A DNA stretch of 11,268 nucleotides from Geoglobus sp. (GCA_027019885.1 JALUWC010000214.1:1-11268); one strand, 5' to 3'; numbered from the stretch's first letter, positions 1 to 5,982 are shown. Numbers and translations are program-made. Notes: generated by a model from the letters alone, not told the origin.

Positions 1-260
1 ACCTGGCGAGGGAGATAGAGGAGGGTGAGTTCCTCAGGGTAGAGGTGGAGAAGAAAAGGGGAAGGTTTCAGGGCTACACCCCGGGAGTAATCGACTTCCT
101 CAACAGGTGCAGCACCGAGGAGGAGGGTATGGAGATCATACGCTACCTGGAGAAGCGCGGAGAGATAAGCTCCGACTACGCGCTGCGCCTCAGAGTACAG
201 CTCCTAAAGCACGGCATAAGAAGCTTCGGCCCGAAGAGGGAGTGGGGGTACTACAAGTAG
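1..260 (+). CDS. 3' end of host gene, DUF2095-like archaeal protein (partial)
   Basis: The reading frame is open from base 3 and continues off the left edge, so only about 85 C-terminal residues are seen. The text contains REIEEGEFLRVEVEKKRGRF followed by a GYTPGVIDF segment and ends in REWGYYK. From memory this resembles the archaeal DUF2095 family, known mainly from Thermococcales and other euryarchaea; no function is established that I can state. The ATG at 45 is internal to the conserved text, so it is not taken as the start. Arginines are mostly AGG/AGA (8 of 11), unlike the CGC-rich genes downstream. It is best read as the host flank left of the element. The family name is recalled and not checked by search; that this is a real coding sequence is much surer than the name. 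Confidence 0.7.
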   Translation, partial: LAREIEEGEFLRVEVEKKRGRFQGYTPGVIDFLNRCSTEEEGMEIIRYLEKRGEISSDYALRLRVQLLKHGIRSFGPKREWGYYK

Positions 261-293
261 GATGGGGCTTTTCGTCTCCTCGTTCGCGTCCAC

Positions 294-313
294 ACTTAAC
301 TTTTTCACTTTTC
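294..313 (+). terminator. T-rich possible terminator after the host gene
   Basis: Two T-rich runs (TTTTT at 301-305, then CTTTTC) follow the host stop codon by about 40 bases. Archaeal RNA polymerase can terminate at T runs without a hairpin. This is weak evidence based on composition only. Confidence 0.25.
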
Positions 314-330
314 TGGTGCTCTAACACCTT

Positions 331-340
331 CTTTTATATA
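331..340 (+). promoter_or_regulatory. Possible TATA box for the first element gene
   Basis: CTTTTATATA resembles the Thermococcales TATA consensus. It lies only about 22 bases before the ATG at 362. If initiation is 25 bases downstream the transcript would be almost leaderless, yet a good ribosome binding site (GGAGGT, 348-353) sits in between. Either the start point is closer than usual or this is not the functional TATA box. Confidence 0.35.
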
Positions 341-361
341 TCCACTTGGAGGTTATACGCT

Positions 362-1456
362 ATGGAAATAGTCTCGGAGAGGGGTAGTCGTATCCAGGTT
401 TCCATACGAGGTAAGATACTCAAGACCACCAGGAACAGTGAAATACTAAAAGTTGTGGAAGCTATCGAAGACTTCCCGGGCGTCTTCACTCCTCGCGACA
501 TCTCAAAGAAAACAGGTCTCACGCCCAAGCGTATTGCTCATCGCCTGCACAAGCTAACCAGGGAAGGAATTGTAATCCGCTCACCAGCGATGGTTAGAAC
601 AAAAGAAGACTTTTCCTCTTGTTACCTCTACGTTCTCCATGACAAGGAGCTCCTTGCTTCATCTCTCTTTGAAGAATACATAATTTCAACCCTTAAGGCT
701 CAGGGCTGCTTTAATGAGATCCGCGCTTACTATGCCATACACGATTCACAGATCCCTCTCTCCAGTATAGAGCTAGAATCTCAATTTTCTCCTCTTAACG
801 TGAATCTCATCCGGTCTACTTTCTTGGCATGTGGTTTGATTAAAGGCAAATACTTTAAGGAATCAGGATGTTATTTCTTCTGGGGTGATTCTGCTTCTCC
901 GTCTGATTCTTTTAATGAGAAGGTGATTAAAGAGCGAATATCCGAGTTGAATTCTCTCCGCGCTAAGAAGATAAACCGTGGCAGGCAGCAGCAGAGGCTT
1001 ATCCATGAGATTCTTTCAGAGCTCGCTGCTCAGCGTCGCCTTGCTATTGTCTTCGATTCTGCATATTTTGAGCCTTCTCATAAGATAGAGGACTCTTATA
1101 TCCGTCCTGACTCTATTCTTTACGGCTTTCTCTGTTATAAAACAAAATCTGGAGATTGGAAAAAGCTCGGACATCAGCGCAAGAAGTTCCCGCTTATCGT
1201 GGAGTCCAAATATGAGCGGATAGGCTCTGCCCAGGTCAATGAGCGCTTGCCTCTTTTCTCAAAAATATTCGATCAGTTCCTTCTTCTGGTTGTTGCAAAA
1301 GACACTTACGGCTCGCTCTGGCACTCCACTTATGAGCTCAATTACTTCGCCGTCCTCGAGGGCCGCAAGCTTCGCGATTTCATTGCCGAAATTTCATCGG
1401 AAATAGACTCGGAAAAGATAGCAGAGCTTACGGAGGTGGTTTATGGTCATCCGTGA
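362..1456 (+). CDS. Winged-helix protein with C-terminal PD-(D/E)XK nuclease-like motif
   Basis: 364 residues. The ATG at 362 is chosen because GGAGGT ends 8 bases upstream; the open frame extends further back to 107 but overlaps the host gene and has no ribosome site. Residues about 26-75 read as a winged helix-turn-helix (PRDISKKTGLTPKRIAHRLHKL, then a short beta wing), so DNA binding is likely. The C-terminal third carries RPDSILYGF (D250), a charged linker, then PLIVESKYERIG (E281-x-K283), which is the D...ExK signature of the PD-(D/E)XK nuclease fold. E216 in the preceding helix could complete the site. It may be a sequence-specific endonuclease or a regulator built on that fold. It is the first element gene after the host flank and lies upstream of the replication operon. 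A role in integration, in replication initiation or in host takeover is possible, but none is shown. The wHTH call is fairly sure, the nuclease call moderate. Confidence 0.7.
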   Translation: MEIVSERGSRIQVSIRGKILKTTRNSEILKVVEAIEDFPGVFTPRDISKKTGLTPKRIAHRLHKLTREGIVIRSPAMVRTKEDFSSCYLYVLHDKELLASSLFEEYIISTLKAQGCFNEIRAYYAIHDSQIPLSSIELESQFSPLNVNLIRSTFLACGLIKGKYFKESGCYFFWGDSASPSDSFNEKVIKERISELNSLRAKKINRGRQQQRLIHEILSELAAQRRLAIVFDSAYFEPSHKIEDSYIRPDSILYGFLCYKTKSGDWKKLGHQRKKFPLIVESKYERIGSAQVNERLPLFSKIFDQFLLLVVAKDTYGSLWHSTYELNYFAVLEGRKLRDFIAEISSEIDSEKIAELTEVVYGHP

Positions 1457-1464
1457 TAGGATGA

Positions 1465-1508
1465 CACCCCGAGGAGTCCCTTCCACGCACGCGCCACTCC
1501 TCGGGGTG
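1465..1508. repeat. Perfect 13-bp inverted repeat, 18-nt loop
   Basis: Arms at 1465-1477 (CACCCCGAGGAGT) and 1496-1508 (its exact reverse complement) flank an 18-base C-rich spacer. It begins 8 bases after the stop of the upstream gene and precedes the early operon. No T run follows, so a simple terminator is not favoured. It could be a replication-origin or operator structure, or an mRNA processing hairpin. Confidence 0.75.
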
Positions 1509-1543
1509 CTTACCCCGACAAACTGCCGGAGGTGTTATGAAAT

Positions 1544-1723
1544 ATGGAGAAGGTAGGATATAAGTCTATTGGAGAAAACGACGTAGATAGTGAGTTTTTC
1601 CGTGCTATTGCCGACCAGTGCCGCAGCTACAACCTCGGCTTTTGTGGCTTTTGCATGCTGGTGGACTACTGCGAGGACCAGTCTAAGAAAAATTTTTCGA
1701 AGTCCTGGGGAGGTGCTCTCTAA
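1544..1723 (+). CDS. Small four-cysteine protein, unknown function
   Basis: 59 residues beginning MEKVGYKSIGEN. The start is set by GGAGGTG at 1528-1534, 9 bases before the ATG. Four cysteines in the pattern C26-x7-C34-x2-C37-x5-C43 (QC, FCGFC, YC) suggest a small zinc-binding unit. The gene ends TAATG, so its stop shares one base with the next start, a sign of translational coupling. It opens the run of small genes leading to Rep. I do not recognise the family. The C-terminus is basic and polar (QSKKNFSKSWGGAL). Confidence 0.7.
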   Translation: MEKVGYKSIGENDVDSEFFRAIADQCRSYNLGFCGFCMLVDYCEDQSKKNFSKSWGGAL

Positions 1724-1923
1724 TGCAGGAGCTTAGGCTGGTTGCTTCTGGTGGTCGCTGGGTTGTCCCGGGTATAAGAAGACTCTGGAAAGAGTACAGA
1801 GCCCAGGGCAAGCAGGTTGCAGGCGTCAGCTATTCAGAGTTTCGCAGGCGTGTTGTCAATCGCTTAAAGCGTGAGATTACAATAAAGGGGGTTGGTTCTG
1901 ATGGCTTCCGCGGTTTCTTCTGA
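1723..1923 (+). CDS. Small basic protein, unknown
   Basis: 66 residues, rich in Arg and Lys (for example GIRRLWKEYRAQGK and EFRRRVVNRLKRE). The ATG overlaps the previous stop (TAATG), with GGAGGTG at 1709-1715 giving 7-base spacing. The predicted helices and basic charge would fit a nucleic-acid-binding protein, possibly a degenerate helix-turn-helix around residues 37-55, but no family is recognised. The 3' end overlaps the next gene by 23 bases, which supports co-expression. Confidence 0.65.
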   Translation: MQELRLVASGGRWVVPGIRRLWKEYRAQGKQVAGVSYSEFRRRVVNRLKREITIKGVGSDGFRGFF

Positions 1924-2170
1924 AGTGGATATCCCTTACGTCTATCAGCTTTCCAGCTTCAGGTCTCTCTCCCCTGATGATTTCCCTTTTGACATTATCC
2001 GCCTAGAGCTTCTTAATCCTGAGTATCTGGACGCTTCCCAGGATTGCCAGGTTTACCGCTATATCGTAACTACTCCACAGCGCGTGAGTGTCTCTAAATT
2101 TTGTGACATCATTGGCATATATCATGCCCGCGCGATTCCGCGCGATACTCCAAAAACCAGGAGGTGGTAG
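1901..2170 (+). CDS. Hypothetical early-operon protein, 89 aa
   Basis: Begins MASAVSSEVDIPYVYQL. The ATG at 1901 lies about 10 bases after a GGGGG run (1887-1891); an in-frame TTG at 1892 would sit within that run and is less likely. The C-terminal half (VYRYIVTTPQRVSVSKF, then a CDIIGIYHARAI segment) could form a small helix-turn-helix, but this is weak. It overlaps the upstream gene and its stop (TAG, 2168-2170) overlaps the start region of the next gene. No function is assigned. Confidence 0.6.
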   Translation: MASAVSSEVDIPYVYQLSSFRSLSPDDFPFDIIRLELLNPEYLDASQDCQVYRYIVTTPQRVSVSKFCDIIGIYHARAIPRDTPKTRRW

Positions 2171-2397
2171 AAATTTCTGAGAAAAATAACAGCAAGAAAG
2201 AGTTGCCGGATTTTGTGAAGTTCCAGGACTACTTGGCAGGTGCACGTGTCCAGGTGTGCGAGTCTAAGAAGGGTGAGCGCTACATCCGTTTGAGCAGGAA
2301 GAACGGCGATGGCTATATTGACTTCCCTCTCTACCGCAAAGACTGGATATTGCTTAAGGCTATGGCTCAGCGTATCGACGAAGCCTTACAGGTCTAA
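2164..2397 (+). CDS. Hypothetical early-operon protein, start uncertain
   Basis: About 77 residues, with KELPDFVKFQDYLAG near the N-terminus and a basic, strand-rich middle (KKGERYIRLSRKNGDGYID). The only standard start in this region is the GTG at 2164, but it lies inside the Shine-Dalgarno sequence GGAGGTG (2160-2166), which leaves no spacer. Six bases after that sequence the frame has ATT (2173), so initiation at a non-standard codon is possible. The sequence GTGGTAG joins the stop of the preceding gene with this start. It lies directly upstream of Rep, and small genes at this place often modulate initiation or copy number; that is inference only. Confidence 0.6.
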   Translation: MVEISEKNNSKKELPDFVKFQDYLAGARVQVCESKKGERYIRLSRKNGDGYIDFPLYRKDWILLKAMAQRIDEALQV

Positions 2398-2434
2398 AAC
2401 TCTCTCCTTTTCCATTTTTCAAGGAGGTGAGGCG

Positions 2435-3286
2435 TTGAATTTCGTTTCTGATCACATAGGTGATGACCTTTATTCTTATATCGAGGCTCTTTTAGGTGAG
2501 AACGTCGCTAACCGCGCTATCCGCTGCGGCTACGAGTCTTCCCATATGCTCAGCTGCGATGTGTGCGGCAGCGTACACTTCATAAACTACCAGTGTAACT
2601 TATACCGCCTCTGTCCCGATTGCGCCAAGCGCCGCGGTTCTCAGCTATTCGCTCAGTACTGGCATGCAATTAGACAATTCAAAAACCCTCGCCTTGTAAC
2701 TCTGACGATCCGCAACGTGGAGGAGCTTTCCCCTGACGTTTACAAGTTTATCCGCTCCGCTTTCTCGAAACTTCGCCGGCGCAAAGTCTTAGGTCTCGTC
2801 CAGGGCGGTATCTACGTGATCGAAACTACCCACAAGGGCAAGGGCTGGCACATCCATATACATGCGCTGGTTGATGCTGTCTGGATTGAAAATCGCAAAG
2901 GCTCAGATCGCTCTCTTCGCGAGGAGTGGATCAGAGTTACAAATGGAAAAGGCATGGTCGTTGACGTTCGACGTGCTTCTCCTCGCGGTGGCTTGCGCTA
3001 CATAATGAAATATATCACTAAACCGGCGCATTTTAGTCATCCTTTGCATTATGCGCTTTATCTCGAAGCAACAAAAAACCAGAGATTAATACAAACTTTT
3101 GGCAGCGCTTACGACCTGCGCCCTCTTAAGATCCCCTGGGCTAAGAACTGCCCCGACTGTGATGCTGGCATACTCCATTATACCGGCGATCTCGCTTATT
3201 TTGAGCGCCTGGCTCGTGAATGGTGGCCTGAGTGCTTTATTGAAACTCCCGATCCACCAGATGATTTCCAGGAGGTGGCTTCATGA
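2435..3286 (+). CDS. HUH rolling-circle replication initiator (Rep), two-tyrosine type
   Basis: 283 residues from a TTG start (2435) placed 4 bases after AAGGAGGTGA; an ATG further upstream in the same frame lies inside the previous gene and is rejected. The N-terminal zinc-finger-like part has C41-x2-C44 and C54...C60-x2-C63. HUH motif 1 is NPRLVTLTIRN (about 84-94), motif 2 is WHIHIHALVD (His 139, 141, 143), and motif 3 is GLRYIMKYITKP with Tyr189 and Tyr193, i.e. YxxKYxxK as in phiX174 gene A type (superfamily I) initiators. A second CPDC lies near the C-terminus. The family nicks one strand at the double-strand origin, forms a 5' phosphotyrosine link and ends each round by a second transfer; two tyrosines allow continuous rounds. 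Nearly all arginines are CGC/CGT. It defines the element as replicating by rolling circle. The next gene starts within its stop (ATGA). Confidence 0.92.
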   Translation: MNFVSDHIGDDLYSYIEALLGENVANRAIRCGYESSHMLSCDVCGSVHFINYQCNLYRLCPDCAKRRGSQLFAQYWHAIRQFKNPRLVTLTIRNVEELSPDVYKFIRSAFSKLRRRKVLGLVQGGIYVIETTHKGKGWHIHIHALVDAVWIENRKGSDRSLREEWIRVTNGKGMVVDVRRASPRGGLRYIMKYITKPAHFSHPLHYALYLEATKNQRLIQTFGSAYDLRPLKIPWAKNCPDCDAGILHYTGDLAYFERLAREWWPECFIETPDPPDDFQEVAS

Positions 3287-3426
3287 GTCGGCTTATATAC
3301 ATTCCTGAGGAAATTCTAAGGTTTAGGTATCAAGACTTTAATATATGGGATGAAATGAAAAAAGGAAGTCTTAAAGTCACTTATTTTAAGAATAAAAGGA
3401 GGTGTTGCGGTGAGCGTCTCTTATAA
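3283..3426 (+). CDS. Small hypothetical protein downstream of Rep
   Basis: 47 residues, MSRLIYIPEEILRFRYQDF at the start, ending KNKRRCCGERLL. The ATG overlaps the Rep stop (ATGA) and GGAGGTGG lies 7 bases before it (3271-3278). The 3' end overlaps the next small gene by 17 bases. This stretch is more AT-rich than Rep and uses AAG/AAA and AGG codons. No family is recognised. The overlap pattern supports translation. Confidence 0.5.
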   Translation: MSRLIYIPEEILRFRYQDFNIWDEMKKGSLKVTYFKNKRRCCGERLL

Positions 3427-3529
3427 ACCTCGCTCTCCTGCATATCGTGACTCGCCAAGCTGCGAGAACTGCGCGCATTACTACGAGTGTGCTAAGGCTC
3501 TCCATCTATGCGAGGAGGTGTGCCCATGA
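3410..3529 (+). CDS. Cys-rich mini-protein 1
   Basis: 39 residues from a GTG at 3410 with AAAAGGAGGTG 5 bases upstream. Cysteines are at C18-x2-C21-x5-C27-x6-C34, plus C38 (SCENCAHYYECAKALHLCEE). The spacing is typical of a small zinc-binding knuckle. The stop overlaps the next start (ATGA). It resembles the following mini-protein in layout (SCENC / SCYDC, then C about six residues later and a Glu-Val-x-Pro end), which suggests an ancestral duplication. Function unknown. Confidence 0.6.
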   Translation: MSVSYKPRSPAYRDSPSCENCAHYYECAKALHLCEEVCP

Positions 3530-3606
3530 GAAAAGAGTGTCCGGGCTATCCCGACTCCTGTTATGACTGTGAAAAGTTGGCAGAATGTAGGGAGGTGCGT
3601 CCATGA
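3526..3606 (+). CDS. Cys-rich mini-protein 2
   Basis: 26 residues beginning MRKECPGYPDSCYDC. Cysteines: C5, C12-x2-C15-x5-C21. GAGGAGGTG lies just before the start and the gene both begins and ends with ATGA overlaps. The C12-x2-C15-x5-C21 pattern is the same as in the preceding mini-protein, and both end in a short E-V-x-P tail, which supports real coding and a duplication. It is too short for family assignment; a zinc-stabilised peptide is the best guess. Confidence 0.55.
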   Translation: MRKECPGYPDSCYDCEKLAECREVRP

Positions 3607-3695
3607 GTGAAATGGCTTATGGCTTCTTTCATGGGCTTGCAATTGGCTTCTGGTGTGGTGTAATAGTAGCTATTGCTTATATGGAGGAATGGTAA
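3603..3695 (+). CDS. 30-residue single-span membrane peptide
   Basis: Sequence starts MSEMAYGFFHGLAIG and residues 6-26 are almost entirely hydrophobic, so one membrane helix with an acidic end (MEEW) is predicted. GGGAGGTG lies upstream (about 3590-3597) and the start overlaps the previous stop (ATGA). It is too short to assign; reality rests on the ribosome site, the junctions and the hydrophobic pattern. Confidence 0.5.
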   Translation: MSEMAYGFFHGLAIGFWCGVIVAIAYMEEW

Positions 3696-3698
3696 AAA

Positions 3699-4199
3699 AT
3701 GATGAATCTTGTCTGGAAGCTCCCGGTTTCCCTCAACGGCTGCGCTATCGTCGACATAGAGACGACTGGTTTATATCCTGAGCGTGACGAAATTGTAACT
3801 CTGGGCGTCGTTCATCATAACGTTCTCCGCGTCTTCCAGCGCACAACAGAGAGCGCTAAAGAGTTTCTCGAATTCTCCCGACGCTGGTGTTACAAAAATC
3901 TCCAGGATAAAGAGCGCTTTGCATATAATTGCATGTTTGAAACAAACTGGCTTAACCTATCCTTCTCAGAGCTTCAACCTTTCAACTATGCGCGTAAGGA
4001 GGATCTCTTTAACATTTCCTCGCGGCTTCTCCACGATCCCCTACATTCCGGCGCTAACGTGCCCTATGCCTGGCGTTCCTACTGGGAAAAAGGCGACCTC
4101 AAGGCTTTAGAAGCTATCGTGTTGCATAACAAAACCTGCCTTTTCAAAGAACTTGCGATATTGCTAACTCATAGGCTTCAAGGAGGTATCCAGCGATGA
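3699..4199 (+). CDS. DEDD-type 3'-5' exonuclease-like protein (RNase H fold)
   Basis: 166 residues; GGAGG (3683-3687) precedes the ATG by 11 bases. Exo I motif is clear: AIVDIETTGLYPERDEIVTLG with D19 and E21. An Exo II-like block FAYNCMFETNWL (N77, E81 in place of the usual Asp) follows. The C-terminal GDLKALEAIVLHN block matches the layout of YprB-like RNase H exonucleases, but where an Asp is expected after HNxx there is a Cys (C147). Activity may therefore be changed or lost. In the family, two metal ions bound by D, E, D, D remove nucleotides from 3' ends. Located in the replication operon, it could trim single-stranded DNA or RNA primers. The next gene begins inside its stop (ATGA). Confidence 0.72.
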   Translation: MMNLVWKLPVSLNGCAIVDIETTGLYPERDEIVTLGVVHHNVLRVFQRTTESAKEFLEFSRRWCYKNLQDKERFAYNCMFETNWLNLSFSELQPFNYARKEDLFNISSRLLHDPLHSGANVPYAWRSYWEKGDLKALEAIVLHNKTCLFKELAILLTHRLQGGIQR

Positions 4200-4375
4200 A
4201 AATTTTTGAGATGTTCTTACCTAAATCTAAGACTTTTTGCGTTCTCTGCTCTAAAATACTTCAACCTGGTTCTAAGGTTTTCTATCACATAACCGGAGAA
4301 CTTCACATAATCGGAGAGAAGAGAGTTTACTACGGCGAATTTTATTGCTCTGAGTGCATGGAGGTGGGGAAATGA
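4196..4375 (+). CDS. Small zinc-ribbon-like protein
   Basis: 59 residues, MKIFEMFLPKSKTFCVLC at the start. Two CxxC pairs, C15-x2-C18 and C51-x2-C54, are separated by a strand-rich segment (KVFYHITGELHIIG), the usual layout of a zinc ribbon. Start overlaps the previous stop (ATGA), with AAGGAGGT at 4180-4187; stop overlaps the next start (ATGA). A DNA- or protein-binding adaptor is plausible, as zinc ribbons are common in archaeal mobile elements. Function not assigned. Confidence 0.65.
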   Translation: MKIFEMFLPKSKTFCVLCSKILQPGSKVFYHITGELHIIGEKRVYYGEFYCSECMEVGK

Positions 4376-4695
4376 AGCTTATACATCTTTTCCGGAGTTA
4401 TACCCCTCACATAATCGTTGACCGCGAGGTCGAAAAACATTACTCTCCTGCGAAGATAGAGGAGGCGCGGCGGAAAGCTAGGCTTCTAATTGAGGAGTTC
4501 CCGAGAGATCCGAAGCTTTTCCGTCGCTTCATAAAGAAGGAGCTCGGTTATACAGTCGGCAAAAGCGTTTCCTTCGGTCTGAATATCAACGGTCACAGTA
4601 AAATGCTTTCTCTTGTTGTCATCCCTTTAAATCACAAATTAGTCTTTAAAATCCGCGCTCTCGACAATCCGACCTTTATTTCTCCTGATTTTTGA
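4372..4695 (+). CDS. Hypothetical protein, last gene of the early operon
   Basis: 107 residues from the ATG at 4372, 2-5 bases after GGAGGTGGGG; an upstream in-frame ATG (4354) lies before that ribosome site and is rejected. The protein is basic, with a helical middle (YSPAKIEEARRKARLLIEEF) and a beta-like C-terminus (KMLSLVVIPLNHKLVFKIRA). No family is recognised. Five T residues overlap its stop (4689-4693), and the late promoter region follows, so this is probably the end of the early transcript. Confidence 0.65.
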   Translation: MKLIHLFRSYTPHIIVDREVEKHYSPAKIEEARRKARLLIEEFPRDPKLFRRFIKKELGYTVGKSVSFGLNINGHSKMLSLVVIPLNHKLVFKIRALDNPTFISPDF

Positions 4696-4712
4696 GAACT
4701 CCGGGGTTTCCG

Positions 4713-4725
4713 AGATTAAATAAAT
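4713..4725 (+). promoter_or_regulatory. Possible TATA box of the late (virion) operon
   Basis: GATTAAATAAAT is the only AT-rich TATA-like stretch in the 72-base gap between the early and late genes. If it is used, transcription would begin near 4740-4745, inside the loop of the inverted repeat that follows. Confidence 0.35.
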
Positions 4726-4769
4726 AGTACCACTTCCAGAGCTCTTTACAAAAAAGGAGGTGGTACTAT
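4724..4769 (+). promoter_or_regulatory. Inverted repeat covering the ribosome site and AUG of the first virion gene
   Basis: Left arm 4724-4737 (ATAGTACCACTTCC) pairs with 4756-4769 (GGAGGTGGTACTAT): 14 base pairs with one G-U, around an 18-base loop. The right arm contains the whole Shine-Dalgarno sequence and the first two bases of the ATG at 4768. In RNA it would hide the start; as DNA it is an operator-sized palindrome overlapping the expected start of transcription. Confidence 0.7.
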
Positions 4770-5652
4770 GGCATGGAGGATAAGACATTCCATAGCCAAG
4801 CGGCGCGGTCGTGCGCTTATTGCGAGCATTCTGGCGGTGCTCTTTCTCGTGCTCGCTCCCACCGCCGGCGCCGCAATTGTCAGCGGGATAAACTCCAAGC
4901 TCCCGCAGGTCTCTCTTCTTGAGCTCGACGACCAGATTACTCAGGAAGATACAATATTTACAAACACAACCAACAATACGGTTACAGTTTCTGGGGTTAC
5001 ATATTCTTCTGACATCGCGGACATCAAACTGAATTATCATGATGTTAATGGCACTTTCCGTTCTGAATCTCAGTCATATACAGTTACCGACGATTCAAAA
5101 ATATTCCTGCTGTTGTCCAATACGTATGAGCACGGTGGTCAGGGCTTTTCTCTAAGTATCCGGCTACCAGTTACTGCTGAGGATCTCAAAAACAGCAGAG
5201 TCTCTAAAATGCGTCTGTATGTAGATTTAGGATCAGGTGTACAAATTAATCCACATATGCAGTCTGCAGATGGTGTATTTGTTAAAGATTTTGATCCAGT
5301 CAACATTACAGCCAATGGTTCTTGGATTGAGCTGGATATAACAGAGCTTGATAGACTAACATATTACTCTAAGGCTCCTGACACTCTCACATATATATGG
5401 TTCGATACTCCAGGTCAGCCTATTCCTTCATCTGCAACCATTGATCTCCAGCTTATCGGTCCCGAGTCCGGCGGTGTCGGCAAGAACTGGCTCAACATCT
5501 ACTTCGCCCTCGGTGGCATCGTCGGTCTCGTCGGCGCGGTCTTCGCTACTCCTTATGTGAACATCAGGAGCTTCCGCAAGGCGAAGCACAAGCACACAAA
5601 GCAATTCAGGAAGAATAAGAAGCGCCGCTCTTGGCGCAGGAGAAGGAGGTGA
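4768..5652 (+). CDS. Secreted, membrane-anchored virion surface protein candidate with basic tail
   Basis: 294 residues; ATG follows AAAAAAGGAGGTG. Residues 1-36 are a basic N-terminus plus hydrophobic stretch ending PTAGAA, a signal peptide. Residues 37-240 form a beta-rich ectodomain with five N-glycosylation sequons (N66, N69, N94, N179, N183). One membrane helix (about 243-263) follows, then 28 residues of which 18 are Arg, Lys or His, ending in RRSWRRRRR. This is type I topology: the ectodomain would be outside and the basic tail on the genome side, where it could contact DNA. Bases about 4930-5440 use AT-rich codons (ACA, AAT, ATA, TCT) while both ends are GC-rich, as if the ectodomain had been exchanged. 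Best guess: spike or receptor-binding protein of the virion, comparable in layout to pleolipovirus spikes. No homologue is recognised. Confidence 0.72.
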   Translation: MAWRIRHSIAKRRGRALIASILAVLFLVLAPTAGAAIVSGINSKLPQVSLLELDDQITQEDTIFTNTTNNTVTVSGVTYSSDIADIKLNYHDVNGTFRSESQSYTVTDDSKIFLLLSNTYEHGGQGFSLSIRLPVTAEDLKNSRVSKMRLYVDLGSGVQINPHMQSADGVFVKDFDPVNITANGSWIELDITELDRLTYYSKAPDTLTYIWFDTPGQPIPSSATIDLQLIGPESGGVGKNWLNIYFALGGIVGLVGAVFATPYVNIRSFRKAKHKHTKQFRKNKKRRSWRRRRR

Positions 5653-5657
5653 TCGCC

Positions 5658-5939
5658 ATGGAGCTCTCTCTTTTGATGTTTGTGCTGGGCGTTCTCGGGG
5701 CAAGCGCGTACGCTCTCACAAATAGAACATCCTCACAGGGCGCAGCGATAAGCGGCATAGTGGGCGCTGTCTCTGGCTACATCGCAGACGCAAAAACTGC
5801 CTTTACGGATCTCGTCTGGAATGCAGCGGTTGTGGACCACAACGGCTACGCTATCTTCTTCCTGGTCGGTCTTTCATCGCTTGCTCTTGTGATGGCTACG
5901 AACCTCACCCTGACCGGCGGTCGTGCTGCGGTGAGGTAG
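5658..5939 (+). CDS. Candidate major coat protein (two membrane helices)
   Basis: 93 residues from the ATG at 5658, placed after a near-perfect anti-16S match GGAGGTGATC (5645-5654). TM1 is residues 1-20 (MELSLLMFVLGVLGASAYAL), followed by a Gly/Ala-rich helical segment (about 26-50), then TM2 at about 64-86 and a short basic end (GGRAAVR). Size, hydrophobicity and strong ribosome site fit an abundant structural subunit. Small helical hydrophobic coat proteins are known in inoviruses (one helix), spindle-shaped archaeal viruses (two hydrophobic segments) and pleolipoviruses (internal membrane protein). It is placed between the surface protein and the Gly-rich protein. The exact virus type cannot be told from this gene alone. 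Confidence 0.7.
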   Translation: MELSLLMFVLGVLGASAYALTNRTSSQGAAISGIVGAVSGYIADAKTAFTDLVWNAAVVDHNGYAIFFLVGLSSLALVMATNLTLTGGRAAVR

Positions 5940-5982
5940 GCGTATGCCTTCCCTCTTTTCTTTTTAACAGGAGGTGGTTTTC

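Noticed and set aside
107..361. Upstream extension of the wHTH/nuclease gene frame
   Set aside because: It overlaps the host gene in another frame, lacks a ribosome site, and the ATG at 362 has GGAGGT at good spacing.
4639..5040. 133-residue leftward frame
   Set aside because: Opposite strand to two well-supported genes, crosses the late promoter region, Cys/Arg-rich shadow text.
5346..5353. CTTGATA nick-like motif
   Set aside because: It lies in the coding part of the surface protein gene with no stem-loop around it; chance occurrence is likely.
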